DNA of 64,000 bases from Elmis aenea. Its lineage: Eukaryota; Arthropoda; Insecta; Coleoptera; Elmidae. Below, piece after piece: positions 21,314 to 33,700 of this stretch. The notes under the pieces were generated by a model. The model saw only the letters and a list, made by a program, of their open reading frames with translations. It made no database searches and was not told the DNA's origin. Made by a program: the position numbers and the translations under genes. Numbering within the stretch: the first letter of the stretch is position 1; each line of letters starts with the position of its first letter. The stretch spans positions 25,414,788 through 25,478,787 of the forward strand of contig OX393581.1 in the NCBI GenBank assembly GCA_947652605.1, read 5' to 3'.

Positions 21314-21691
21314 CAGTGGCGGACGTGGCGGATCTACGATTTTGCCGCCTAGACGTGGCGGATCTACGATTTTGCCGCCTAGTCTCATTAAACATAAGCG
21401 GAGGCGTAACTAAGATTATTAATTTTATGTCCCCTGGCAGTTATTTCAAATTCATCTTTTCGCAAGTGTTCGCGAATTTGGCGCCTTCTTAAGCCTCTTT
21501 TGAGGCGGCGCCCTTAGCAACTGTTCCATTGCAAATAATTTAAATAAGCGGCGTGGCGGACGATTGGTAAAAAATATTTCTGAGAAATTGTTGATTCAGT
21601 CGGTCAAAAAATGTAACCGTGCTTTTGCAAATTTTTCGCCGAAAATTTGCACCGCAAGCTTTACTTAGCCTTAATGGTAAATCCGCCATTG
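21314..21691. mobile_element. hAT-like MITE, about 378 bp, with internal 31-bp duplication
   Basis: Ends CAGTGGCGGACGTGG and, read inward from the right, CAATGGCGGATTTACC. Flanks TGTATAGG and GATATAGG match at six of eight positions. A 31-bp unit starting GACGTGGCGGATCTACG is present twice in direct tandem near 21321-21382. Confidence 0.7.
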
Positions 21692-22199
21692 GATATAGGA
21701 AAAATTGAAAAATAAACAAAATTTATGAAAGTAATAATTTAATAAAAGTTTAGGAACAAAATGAAATACTATTAAGCAGAAAATAATACGAATTTTACAC
21801 TGTTTATAATAAATGATAAAACAGAGTAGCAAATTTATACGCAGATACTAAAGCTCAAAAATTACTTTTTTCGTTTAAACAGGGGCGTGTACAGGGTGGG
21901 CAAATTTCGATGTTTTAATAGGGAATCTCGGTAACTATAAGAGATATGAAAAAACGGACCGCGCATCCTAGATCTCTTTTTTCGAGAAAAAGTTAATGGT
22001 GAAAACTAAAATTGGTTATCGTCTTTTGTTTTCGAGTTATCGCCGATAACTCAAATTTTCGACTTTTCTTTTTATAACTATATCTCGCTTGTTTATGAAA
22101 ATAAACAAAAATAATGTTGACGTTCTACAGGCACTTTTTTGATAAGAATGCAGTGGCGTAGTCAATTTTTCAAAAAAAATTCCTTAATTCGAGTTGTGA

Positions 22200-22805
22200 C
22201 ATAAAGTTGTATTTTTTTAAATGGAACCCATAGTTGGCTATGACCTATTTAAATTCCTTATTTTTCTGTCATTCCAAATATGTAAGGGTTGATGTATTTA
22301 TTTTCAATAATACGCAAGTTACGGAGGTTTTTCAGGTTTTTTTAATAACAAAATTATAGTAGGCTGTGAAAACAAAAACAAAACAAGGTGTAAAACCTTT
22401 TAAAACTCATTTGGTACAAGTTACGAAGGTGTTGTAATTTGTTGTCGTGATAAACATTACAAATATTTGAACATAAGATAAACTACAATAAACTACATTA
22501 CTGCAGATTCCGACTTTATCGTTGTTTCCTTATTTTTATATATTTATAACGTTTATCACAACAACAAATTACAAAACTTTCGTAACTTGTACCAAATGAG
22601 TTTTAAAAGGTTTTACACCTTGTTTTGTTTTTGTTTTCACAGCCTACTATAATTTTGTTTAAAAAAAAAACTAAAAAACCTCCGTAACTTGCGTATTATT
22701 GAAAATAAATACATCAACCCTTATATATTTGGAATGACAAAAAAATAAGGAATTTAAATAGGTCATAGCCAACTATGGGTTCCATTTAAAAAAATACAAC
22801 TTTAT
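22200..22805. repeat. palindrome, arms about 280 bp
   Basis: Sequence from ATGGAACCCATAGTTGGC at 22220 through the segment CAATAATACGCAAGTTACGG returns in inverse order at 22630-22800, with a short AT-rich loop near 22490. No CAGGGTG terminus is seen at its edges. Confidence 0.8.
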
Positions 22806-22809
22806 TGTA

Positions 22810-23994
22810 CAGGGTGGTCTATTTTCGATGCCCATACAGGGTATCTCGGTTATTATCAGAGATTAAAAAAAACTAAATACATAAACTCGATTTATTTTTT
22901 CGAGAGAAATTTATTGCCGCAAACAGATTTTTAATATCTTTTTTAATTTTCGAAATATAGCCAAAAACCGATTTTTGGCCCTTTTCAAAAATGTTAAATA
23001 TCTCGTTTACACGAGAAGATAGAAAAAAAACTTTAAAGACATTTTTCGCATGATTTTTTGTGCTTAATAAGATAGCGATGTTCAATTGTTTTTTACTCAT
23101 ATCAATGCCGATATATTACACCTAACTTTCTTATTTTAAATGGCAACTATAGGCAAATTATATATTTTTGAAAAACGCAAAAAATAAGCTTTCGATTCAT
23201 GTCAAAGCCAACTATGGTTGTCATTTAAAATAAGAAAGTTAGGTGTAATATATCAATATTTGTATGAGTAAAAAAAAATTGAACATCGCCATCTTATTAA
23301 GGACAAAAAATCATGCAAAAAATGTCTTTAAAGTTTTTTTCTATCTTCTCGTTTAAACGAGATATTTAACATTTTTGAAAAGAGCCAAAAATGGCGTTGG
23401 CTTAATTTCGAGTATCAAAAAAGACATCAAAAATGTTAAATATGTCGCTTAAACGAAAAGATAGAGAAAAACTTTAAAGACATTTTTTGCATGGTTTTTT
23501 GTCCTTAATAAGATGGCGATGTTCAATTTTTTTTTACTCATACAAATATTGATATATTACACCTAACTTTCTTATTTTAAATGACAACCATAGTTGGCTT
23601 TGACATGAATCGAAAGCTTATTTTTTGCGTTTTTCAAAAATATATAATTTGCCTATGGTTGCCATTTAAAATAAGAAAGTTAGGTGCAATATATCGGCAT
23701 TGATATGAGTAAAAAACAATTGAACATCGCTATCTTATTAAGCACAAAAAATCATGCGAAAAATGTCTTAAAAGTTTTTTTCTATCTTCTCGTTTAAACG
23801 AGATATTTAACATTTTTGAAAAGTGCCAAAAATCGGTTTTTGGCTATATTTCGAAAATTAAAAAAGATATCAAAAATCTGTTTACGGCAATAAATTTCTC
23901 TCGAAAAAATAAATCGAGTTTATGTATTTAGTTTTTTTCTATCTCTGATAATAACCGAGATACCCTGTATGGGCATCGAAAATAGACCACCCTG
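22810..23994. mobile_element. foldback MITE with fourfold palindromic interior, 1185 bp
   Basis: The ends CAGGGTGGTCTATTTTCGAT are perfectly inverse and TA flanks both sides. A second inner CAGGGTATCTCGGTTATTAT block follows. The interior holds four alternating-orientation copies of a roughly 200-bp unit (near 22930-23150, 23210-23400, 23430-23600 and 23660-23880). Each half is therefore itself a palindrome. No protein is encoded. Confidence 0.9.
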
Positions 23995-24239
23995 TACAAC
24001 TCGAGTTTCGGATTTTTTTTTTTGAAAAATTGACTACGCCACTGCATTCTTATCAAAAAAGTGCCTGTAGAACGTCAAAATTATTTTTGTTTATTTTAAT
24101 AAACAAGCGAGATAGAGTCATAAAAAGAAAAGTCGAAAATTCGAGTTATCGGCGATAACTCGAAAACAAAAGACGATAACCAATTTTAGTTTTCACCATT
24201 AACTTTTTCTCGAAAAAAGAGAACTTTGGATTATATTAT

Positions 24240-24430
24240 TTTCAAACATCTTGAGATTTTTCCTTATCAAAAATTAAGGGGGGTCTTTCATATAAAATTT
24301 TTTCCTTAGACGTTTCCTTTCTGAGTTACACCTTCCCAAAGGGGTGCGGTAATATTAGGTTTTTATTTTATTTCTCAAATTTGGATAAATGTAGAATAAT
24401 ATTTGGTAGATGTTTTATACTTATTAGAAG
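24240..24430 (+). repeat. fragment of the 28767-29765 foldback family
   Basis: Carries the block TTATCAAAAATTAAG-GGGTCTTTCATATAAAA and the 'CCTTAGACGT-TCCTTTC-GAGTTACACC' segment, closely matching 28800-28900. Only one arm end is present. Confidence 0.65.
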
Positions 24431-24610
24431 TCTACGCCTCGGATTTAACTTTTGCAGTTGCCCTAAATGTTATCGTGATAGGATCAGCGTTCGATCGACG
24501 TACCTTTGATAAATACATGCAAAGTTTTTTTTTATGGCAATAATTTATATTGTTTCGAGGAATACTTTGATATAATCTTTATTTTTGATCACTTGGTCTT
24601 AATATTTATA

Positions 24611-26107
24611 CAGGGTGTCCCAGATTACATTTCCAGCATGGGGATCTCGCTTATTATAAGAGATACAGGTTTGTTTAAATTGGATGAATTATTCCCAAGT
24701 ATGAGAGGAGCCACAATCAATTTTTAAAAGTACAAAATTTCCCGTGCTTCAGATGTTATAGCAAAAAATATGAAAATGTCCAATTTCTTTTTTCTCTCGT
24801 AACTTTTTTGTCTTAATCATTAGAACAATTTTATTTGTACTTTTCTAAAGTACTTTTTAATGGAGAATGTACTTAACTGTTATTTTAGGTTATTTTTTAA
24901 CACCTACCATTTTCGAGATATTACCCTTTTGGGCCGCGAAGTTGGCTATGGAATAGTCGAATGTGCTTTTTTTTCCTCTTTAAAATGAGATATTACTTGC
25001 TACATTTATTTTTATGAATAAGTCACAAAATCAAGAAAAATCGTATTTTACTCATCACTTATCAAGTTATCTATGAAAATAAAAACAAAAAACAACTAAT
25101 TAAATATCAAATGACAGTTACCGTTTGTCTGCGGTATCATTTATTAGAATTTCACATTATTATTGTGTAATTCGATAGTCTTTGTAGTAATTGTTATAAT
25201 GTTGGCAACATTTAAAAATAGCGAAAAATTTGACATGTTGAGATGCTACATTGTTTGCCATAAAAACTGTGTAGAAGCTGAGCGAATATACTTAGAGCTA
25301 TCCCGAGAAAAGGCAACGAAGGATGCGTAATTACAAAAATTTGGAAATAAATTTAAAAGTATATGGTTTTTTCGACAAACCAACCAAAAATCCAAAACAA
25401 ATCAATAATTAATTAGAATTATTTATTTTATACAGTTTCTATTGCAAATAATGTGGCAATTTAACATATAAAATTTTTAATTAGTTGTAATTGTGCCCAT
25501 AATTATATGATAACAAATTTGCTTCAAAGACTATCGAATTACTCAACATTCAACAATACTAAACAATTCTAATAAATGATAACGCAGACAAATGGTAACT
25601 GTCATTTGACATTTAATTAGTTGTTTTTTTTTTTTTTTTCGTAGATAACTGATGGGTAAAATACGATTTTTCTTGATTTTGTGACTTATTTATAAAAATA
25701 AACGAAGCAAGTAATATCTCATTTTAAAGAGAGAAAAAAAGCACATTTAACTATTCCATAGCCAACTTTGCGGCCCTTAAGAAAAAATAAAGTTAGGGGT
25801 AATATCTCGAAAATGGTAGGTGTTAAAAATAATCTAAAATAACAGTTACATTCTCCATTAAAAAGTACTTTAGAAAAGTACAAATAAAATTGTTCTAATG
25901 ATTAAGACAAAAAAGTTATGAGAGAAAAAAGAAATTGGACATTTTCATATTTTTTGCTATAACATCTGAAGCACGAGGAATTTTGTACTTTTAAAAATTG
26001 ATTGTGGCTCCTCTCATACCAAGGAATAATTAATCTAATTTAAACAAACCTGTATCTCCTATAATAAGCGAGATCCCTATGCTGGAAATGTTATCTGGGA
26101 CACCCTG
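24611..26107. mobile_element. foldback MITE, 1497 bp, TA TSD, CAGGGTGTCCCAG ends
   Basis: The ends CAGGGTGTCCCAGAT-ACATTTCCAGC are inverse, and the arms run about 700 bp each around a centre near 25350. TA lies on both sides. The uninterrupted opposite arm of the surrounding palindrome shows the empty site, confirming TA duplication. Subterminal GGGGATCTCGCTTATTATA is shared with 54175-55100. Confidence 0.92.
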
Positions 26108-26289
26108 TATATTAGTGGTAAGATGAACTTTAAACACTGTTATCCACCAATAATTTTAGCACGTTTGTTTGATAAAACAAAAACAAATAAATATATTTCG
26201 TAAACATTTGGTTGATTTGAGGTATTCACGCTTGAGTGTTTAATTGAAAACCACTGATCAGGAAATAATTTTTATTAATCGCTTGCAAA

Positions 26290-26750
26290 CATCACCTGTT
26301 TAGGAAATCATGGCAAACTTTTACAAAATCGGCAATTCTCGGTATTTTTTGCAACAAAAATATATAAAATTATACATTTTTGAAGAACCAAAAAAATGCT
26401 TTTTCATATAAAGTCATGACCTGCTGGTGTTTCTATTAAAAAATGTATAAATTTACTTCATATCTTGAAAGTCAAGGCGCTAAAAAAAATTTATTTTATT
26501 TTTAAATTAAGCATACAAATTTGTATTAAATTTTGTTGTAACCTTTTGTTCTATTTAAATAAAAACGCAGTTATAGTAAAAAGGTTTAAAAACAATAAAT
26601 TTCGTTTGTAGTGCAAAAATGGAAATCGATATAAAAAATCTGATTACATGGGCATTTTTTTCTCAAAAAAAATCTAAGAGATCGATATCGCTAACTATTA
26701 CGGTAACCGAGATACTCGTAAAACATTCGAATTTGATCCATCCTGTATTT
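26290..26750 (-). repeat. M1-family repeat fragment
   Basis: Ends with GGTAACCGAGATACTCGTAAAACATTCG-type sequence, the inverse of the M1 block at 34978. The 'ATCATGGCAAACT' motif at its start also occurs at 18775 (inverse) and 36350. Confidence 0.6.
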
Positions 26751-27313
26751 TATGTAATTTTTTAACATTGTTTCAATAAATAGTTTTGCCCTCGATTTTT
26801 ACTTTTCTTCGCGCTTCCCTTTAGAGATTTGGGCCTTGTTTAGAGGTCGCGCCCTACAGGTTGAGTTGAGAATCTCTGTGTCAAAACTAAAATTTGTTAT
26901 TGATAAATAACCGTTTATTTTTTTGTTGTCATTTTAACTAAAGTCTCTTCAAAATCAAACATTGCTAAGATTTTGTGAAATATAACAAATAATTTTTAAA
27001 CTCATTTTCTAAAAAATGTTTCTTTGTACGATAAAGTTTTTAAAGCACTATCGTATTAAAACTTACATTCTCTATCACTCTATCAGAAAAAAGTATACTG
27101 TGTAATTAAAAATAACAAAACTCGACTATCACCTGTCTGATATATTTGATCTAGAATAAACATTTGAACGTCATTTGATAGATTTTTTTGCGATTTACGA
27201 TAATATAAGGTTGTTTTTTTTCGCTTGAAATAACAAAGTTATAGAGGTCCGAAAGTCAAACTGAATCACTCGGTATAGTGTCAGGTACAATTTTAAATTC
27301 ATTTTTAGGCTGT

Positions 27314-27695
27314 ACATTATATCCTTTACTTCGAAGTGATTATTAAAAACTATACCCTAATCAGTGATTTTCAATTAAACACTCAAACCTGAATATCTCA
27401 AATCAACCAAATTTTTTCAAAATATAATTATTTGTTTTTGTTTTATCAAACAAGGAAAGTACGTGCCAAAATTATGGATGGATAACAGTGTTTAAAGTAC
27501 ATCTTACATTATATCGTTTACTTCGAAGTGATTATTAAAAACTACCCTAATCAGTGATTTTCAATTAAACACTGAAACCTAAATATCTCAAATCAACCAA
27601 ATTTTTTCAAAATATAATTATTTGTTTTTGTTTTATCAAACAAGGAAAGTACGTGCCAAAATTATGGATGGATAACAGTGTTTAAAGTACATCTT
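27314..27695 (+). repeat. tandem duplication, unit 192 bp
   Basis: Two nearly identical units start at 27314 and 27506 (ACATTATATC-TTTACTTCG) and end AAAGTACATCTT. Only a handful of differences are visible. The opposite arm has a single copy, so the duplication is younger than the palindrome. Confidence 0.88.
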
Positions 27696-27890
27696 ACCAC
27701 TATCATATAAATATTAAGACCAAATGATCAAAAATTAAGATTATATTTAAGTATTTCTCGAAACAATATAAATTATTGCAATAAAAAAACTTTGTATGTA
27801 TTTATCACAGGTACGTCGATCGAACGCTGATCCTATCACGAATCACGATAACATTTAGGGCAACTGCAAAAGTTAAATCATAGGCGTAAA

Positions 27891-28766
27891 ATTATATACA
27901 AAATGACCTGCTCTGCACCCAACCAACGGTGGTTTAACACAGAACCACCACACTATCCTCAACTATCCGCCTGATATCAGCAGATTTATTCCGTAATTTT
28001 GGATTTCACCAAATCCTGATTTGTTAAATGCCTCAAAAATAACACCTAGCTTGAAAAAAGCGATAACGTAACCATAAGGTATTAATTCGCTGGAATTTTA
28101 CAAAGTTAAAGCTGGTATCTATTAATTTAGAAAAGCTTGTATAAAAAATCCTACTAAGCACCTCACAAGGGATATGTGAAAAATTACCGCCATATTTTGT
28201 TAAGTATTCTCATCTTATATTTTGTTTAATGAATTAATTTTGTTTAAATGATCAACATTTTGTATGGGTCAATTTTAAATTGTGCTAATGGTGTACATTA
28301 ACTCTTTTTTGTTTAGTTGATTACTTTATTGCACTATATACGTTAATAACAAACATACAATGTAATTTATGTATTAAGCTGACTGTGATATTAAAAATAA
28401 CGAGTAATATAGTAATTTTAACAATCAAAACGTCTGCAACAAAAAAGTTTTTTTATTATCGATTTCTCAGAAAATCTAAAAAACGACTGCACTTAGGTAT
28501 AGGGAATGCTAATAAATGTCCCTCTAAAATAACGTTTTAAATCCAAATACGCAATAAAAAATAGACCATTGTATTTGAAATAAGAAAGTAGACGTCAACG
28601 TATTTCCGGAAGTGTCGCCATCTTGAAAATATTTTCAATAAACAGATCAGATGCTATTATGGTCATAACCAAAATTTTAGATCCATAACCTTTTTGATTC
28701 TTCATATATTTTTAAGTACCGGTCTCAATCAATCACCCTGTATAACGTTACATAAATTATGATATA
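27891..28766. other. intergenic, no recognised gene
   Basis: AT-rich sequence with no convincing exon. A CACCCTGTATA half-terminus at 28735-28745 shows an old truncated foldback end. Confidence 0.4.
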
Positions 28767-29765
28767 CAGAGTGTTTCTTAAATAATGCGATAAATTTCGG
28801 GTGGTGATTCCTTATCGACAATTAAGTGGGGTCTTTCATATAAAAATTTTTCCTTAGACGTCTCCTTTCGGAGTTACACCCCCCTAAAGGGAATCGGTAA
28901 AATTAGGTTTTTATTTTATTTCTCAAATTTAGATAAATGTAGGAGAATTATGATATTTGGTAATGTTTTATACTTATTTAAAAGTTTCCCATAGTAATAT
29001 TTTCAATCATCTCCCACCTTCACAGGGGGCTGAAAAGTGCGACCCCTGTTGGTTTTTTGATCAGAACTTTTTGGTGAGTTGAAATTTTGCAATTTAAATA
29101 ATTTTTTTTTAAGTTTGATTCATTTATAACCTTTTTTTAATCTTTAGTTTATCTCGTAAATCCTACAGTTTTGAGTAAAAAATTAAATGAGTGAATATGA
29201 TGTTTATGTTCATATTGGGTAGAATTGACTGGCGTTTTAGCGTTGTCGCCGCGTAAACGTCAAAATAAATTACACCCGTCACTTCTACCCAATATGAACA
29301 TAAACAAACCATGGTACCACCAAAATGAATCGTTTTATATTGGAATATTTGATGGTGCATGTTTACTTATTTTATTTTTTACTCAAAAACCGTAGGTTTA
29401 ACGAAAAAACGTAAAGAATAAAAAAAAACTTCTAAATAAATCAACTTAAAAAAAAAAATTAAATTGCAAGATATCAATCCACCAAAAAGTTCTGATAAAA
29501 AAAAACTTTTCAGCCCCCCTGTGAAGGTGGGAGATGATTAAAAAATTACTATGGGAAACCTTTTAATAAGTATAAAACATCTACCAAATACCATTCTCCT
29601 ACACATCTCCAAATTTGAGAATAAAATAAAAGCCCAATTTTACCAATCTCCTTTAGGGGTTTGTAACTGAGACCTTAAAAAAAATATTTTATATGAAAGA
29701 CCCCTCTTAATTTTCGATAAGGAATCACCTTCCGTTTTTTTTTGCAATATTTAAGGAACATCCTG
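28767..29765. mobile_element. foldback MITE, 999 bp, TA-flanked
   Basis: Ends CAGAGTGTTTCTTAAA and, read inward from the right, CAGGATGTTCCTTAAA, with TA outside both. The arms share the blocks GGTGATTCCTTATCGA-AATTAA and CATCTCCCACCTTCACAGG in inverse. The loop holds a smaller palindrome around TGTTCATATTGGGTAGAA (29190-29320). Partial copies lie at 24240-24430 and 41440-41990. Confidence 0.85.
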
Positions 29766-29979
29766 TATAAAAATAATTTTTATTTTTAACTCTGAAATTA
29801 TTTTTGGGATCTTTAAATGTAAATTTTAAAAATAGGACAAAATCACGTTTAGATATTTTATTTTCATTTTAATTTCTAAAATAAAACAAAATATTAGGTA
29901 TATGTATCTTCTGAAAATAAAAAGATCGCCATATAAAAATGTAATTCATAGAGAATAACAATACAAAATAATTTTTAAT

Positions 29980-30107
29980 GAAATGTTATCGGTTATTATA
30001 ACGTTATGTAACGTTATAGAAATATCGTTACGTTATTGTGTAAAAAATTATAGTTGAATCGTTATTATACAGTTATCGGGTATCGTTACGTTACGTTTTC
30101 CATCCCT
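29980..30107. repeat. TAACGTTA-rich repeat end
   Basis: Multiple CGTTACGTTA/TAACGTTATG motifs end in GTTTTCCATCCCTG, which looks like one end of a hAT-type element (inward CAGGGATGGAAAACG). The other end was not found. Confidence 0.4.
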
Positions 30108-30735
30108 GCGTCTTTTGTTCAAAATTTCCATTTACTTTCAGGTTTGGGTTGGGCACATTTGTTAATTCATTGGCCATACTTTGCAACGCCTCTGCTGCAA
30201 TTACCTTCAACTCGTACTACATGGAATTAAGTGCTAATCACGACCTATCTATAATACTACAAACTACAAGTTAATTTACACCCATCAACCGCAATGTATT
30301 CAAACCCCGATTAATATTATCACTAAATTACTATAACCCCCTGGAATCGTACAATTTTTTTTAAACATAAGTCGTTGTACCGACAAGCTCCTTTAAAACT
30401 TGCACAGTAATTGTGTTATTTTATTGCTCGTTTGCATGATAACTATTAAACATTGCCTTTAGGTTGTTAAAAGATCAAATAGTTCACGTATAAGGTTAAT
30501 ACAGTTATTATCACACTCGAAAACGGTTGGTCTACACCTACAAAAAATTTAGTGATGCCCATCGAAATACTTTTCAAATTAGGTGGTGTGATAGTTGATA
30601 AACATTATACTGATATATAAACACAAACACATATATAAAGCGTTCTACTGACGCATTGTAATCAATCGGGCGAAAGTAAGGCAAGCAAAAGTGTATTACA
30701 GTACATAATTAGTACGTGCAAAAATATTTTACAAC

Positions 30736-33700
30736 ATGAAGCCCATACAAGTTATAACAATTATAGTGATTGGTGAGTGTTTCCTTGTTCTTAGTGCCAT
30801 TTAAAAAAAAATCTTTTTGAGAGAACATTAAACTATATCGCATATTTATTTAAGTTTAGTTATTTATAGGTACGCATATTTTTTGAATTACAAGTTTAAT
30901 GAGTTGCTGATTTGTTTTCCTTATGACGCATTATGACTAATAAACAGAGAATTGCTGCATTGCTCTTATTTTGAAAATCGCATCGGTTTGCTAATTTTAT
31001 GGCTAATAAGATTGTATATACGAGTTTGCAACCTGTATAAAATTAATTATCTGCTTAAATATTGTACGATGTATACTACCTTGAAATTAGGTCATTATTA
31101 CTTACATATTTTTCAAAAATGTTAAGTGGTTTAAAAAAAAAAACAGGTAGATAACTATTATTGTAGTGTGTAAAAAAGTTTTGGAAATTATCAAGCCAAC
31201 TACAAAACTTTCAATTTTTTGCAAACAGTTTTTTATTAACTATGTAGCCAGTTGCAGTTCTTCAGGAAATTTTTGCCAAAATAATTGCACTTTAAATTGT
31301 TTTAAAATCTTTGTACAACTGTAATACATTTTTAAAAGGTTTTTGAACGAACTGAAGGTAGATACGTTTTCCTTAAAGTGTGTAAGTATTAAAAATATTA
31401 AGCTCTTTAAAATTTTTACCAAAAGAAATTGCTAGGGTGTAGTTGGAATGTTTTACAGAAATTGTGAAGAGCTGTAAAAAAATTAGTCCCAAGTTATTTA
31501 ATCAACTTTTACAGAGTCCTCGATAATCTAAATACGATGTTTTGAAATTTAAAGGTATAATAATAATAATAATATGTAATAATAATATTGATATTTAGCG
31601 CTTGACTAATTATTTTACAATTATATTACATACACATATTAACATATAACATTACAACTTTTCCTTAACTTCTGAGCTTATGTCTAAACTTTACAATATT
31701 ATTTTCAGTTTAAACCTCGTTTGATAGGTCGTTATGAACTTTTAATTGTTTATACAACAGAAAATTTTGTGTCTTGTTTCGTTTCCTAATTGGCAATTTA
31801 AAATCTCTACAGTTTCCTGTTGTATAATTATGAATTCCAGAATTTTGGTTTGTATATTTAAACAAAAAACAAATATGTAATAACCCTACAAAAACTCAAA
31901 CTTAAACCGCGTAACTGAAGGTTTCAGATAATTTTAGTGTATAGTCATTTAGGTGAACATAGTAACCTTACAAACCCATTTTATAACTACTTAACTGCAA
32001 GTTTTTGTCAATTTCAGTCTATGGAAGGGTTGTCAGATTTTGGAAAACCAAATACGGGACATAAACGTTTAAAAAAAAACGGTACTGCTAACCCCTAAAC
32101 GTAACGTTTTCATTAAATGCCATGTATGAATATTATATTAATTTTTGGCGTTCAGGCCTCATATTTAGCACTACTTTTAGCATTATTTAAACTGTAAACA
32201 CAATTATTTTACTTGTAATGTTGTTTTCGGGGTTTACCCGCGTATATTTAAATTGGCTCGACGTTTCGGCAAGCTTTTCCTTGCCATTGTCAAAAGTTTT
32301 TTTTGGAAAATTTAACTAGCCGAAGCAAAAAGTTCGTACAACCTAAATATTACGCAGGTAAACCCCAAAAATAATATTAAAAATGTAAATAACTGCGAAA
32401 ACTTATGAAGAAAAATATTTTATTGAATCATAATAATTGGGCTTATATTTTTACTGCAAATTCGTAAATCAATTTGAGTAGGATTATTCGAAAAGAATAT
32501 TAAAAATAATAATTGCTCAACATTATGTTCATAATTTTATCTTTTCATTAATTACGAGATTTAAGGCTGTACCGTCAAGTACAATACGGGACAGAAAAAA
32601 TCGTATATATGGGACGTCTGGCCACCCTAATCTATAGACATGTCGGTGAACCTCTATTGCATATCTCATTAAACTATTATCTATGTTTATTAATCTATTA
32701 TAAAGCTTTAGAAAATTTAAACACTGAAATAATAAAATCCAAAAGTATCAGATGTACTAACCTCACAAACAGTCATTAAAAAAAACTAATTAACTTAAGT
32801 TTTAATCAATTTTAGTTAATAGCATATCTCACTTAAATATTTTCCCATTTCAAACTTATTAAAAGTTTTTACTTTAAAAAATCTCCACTGCATTACAAGT
32901 GACACTTGAGGACGGTAATATTGGTTATTGGTTTAACCAGTGGCGCGCCGACACAGTGTGCAAAGTGTGCGGTGCACACAGGCGCCAGGATAGTAAAGGC
33001 GCCAAAAAAATGTCAGCTCACGAACAAAAATTTAAAAAAAATAATTATTCATTAAGTTAAATGTGCAATATTAAAATGAATTACATTTTTATTAAATTTT
33101 AGTTTATTCAGAGCCTAGTTTATAACGGTAAAATTTTCGCAATAGGTCTGTTTTCGCCAGTAGTCGGCTTACGATCGTAAACACACGATTGATGTCATCC
33201 AATCGGTTATAAGGGCGAGTATAATGCAAACCTAACCTAACTTTTTTCAGTTGTTTAGAGAAATAAGTAACTTGCATGAGTATGCATAGTTTTTATTATA
33301 TGTCATGGGGCGGCAAAACACCAAGTGGCGACGTGTTTTTTTTTTTGAGTTAACTTTTTGGTACAAAAATCTGGATATAGGCGACAACTAAAGTTCTGCA
33401 CACAGGCGCCGGACACTGCTGGTGCGCCACTGGGTTTAACTTTTGATTTATTGCCAATGGTCCAGTCATATATGGGTTCAGTAACCGGTATAGTTGAATG
33501 GCCACCTGTCACATAATTAATATACCCGGTTACATTGCGCATATGCGTCTTTATCGAAAAACCTGATTCATTTTTCTTTAAAAACTTCGCTGGTTTATTG
33601 GGGTTTCCTCCTAAAATAGCACAGTTATAGACGTGCAACAGTCAAACTGAATCACCCGGTATATTGATTATAGTGTTTACAACAATTTCAGACGCTATAA

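Larger units (their letters stand above)
21892..24230. mobile_element. outer foldback element holding two further palindromes
   Basis: The left end is TA then CAGGGTGGGCAAATTTCG. The left arm (21950-22190) is inverse to the right arm (24010-24220), including the GAGTTATCGCCGATAACTC region and the GCAGTGGCGTAGTCAATTTT segment. Palindromes 22200-22805 and 22810-23994 lie between the arms. The right terminus is missing: at about 24230 the arm runs into another repeat. Confidence 0.8.
24430..27890. mobile_element. large outer palindrome interrupted by a TA element
   Basis: The left arm (24440-24610 and 26108-26290) is inverse to the right arm (27340-27890). Matching landmarks are CGATCGACGTACCT at 24490 and its inverse near 27810, and the 'GATAACAGTGTTTAAAG' region. 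The left arm is split by the 24611-26107 element. The right arm has an internal 192-bp tandem duplication. An M1 fragment lies in the centre (about 26290-26750). Confidence 0.75.

Noticed and set aside
21321..21382. Two direct repeats considered as a CRISPR-like array
   Set aside because: Only two adjacent copies without spacers; the genome is eukaryotic and the repeat is inside a MITE.
30142..30276. Possible last exon (acceptor TTTCAG followed by an open frame of about 44 codons ending TTS-stop)
   Set aside because: It follows a transposon-like end, neither frame matches the missing D2 part of the AAA ATPase, and no partner exon is seen.
33303..33638. Open frame of 111 codons on the minus strand
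   Set aside because: It crosses the right end of a hAT MITE and an unrelated repeat fragment, with no family resemblance.
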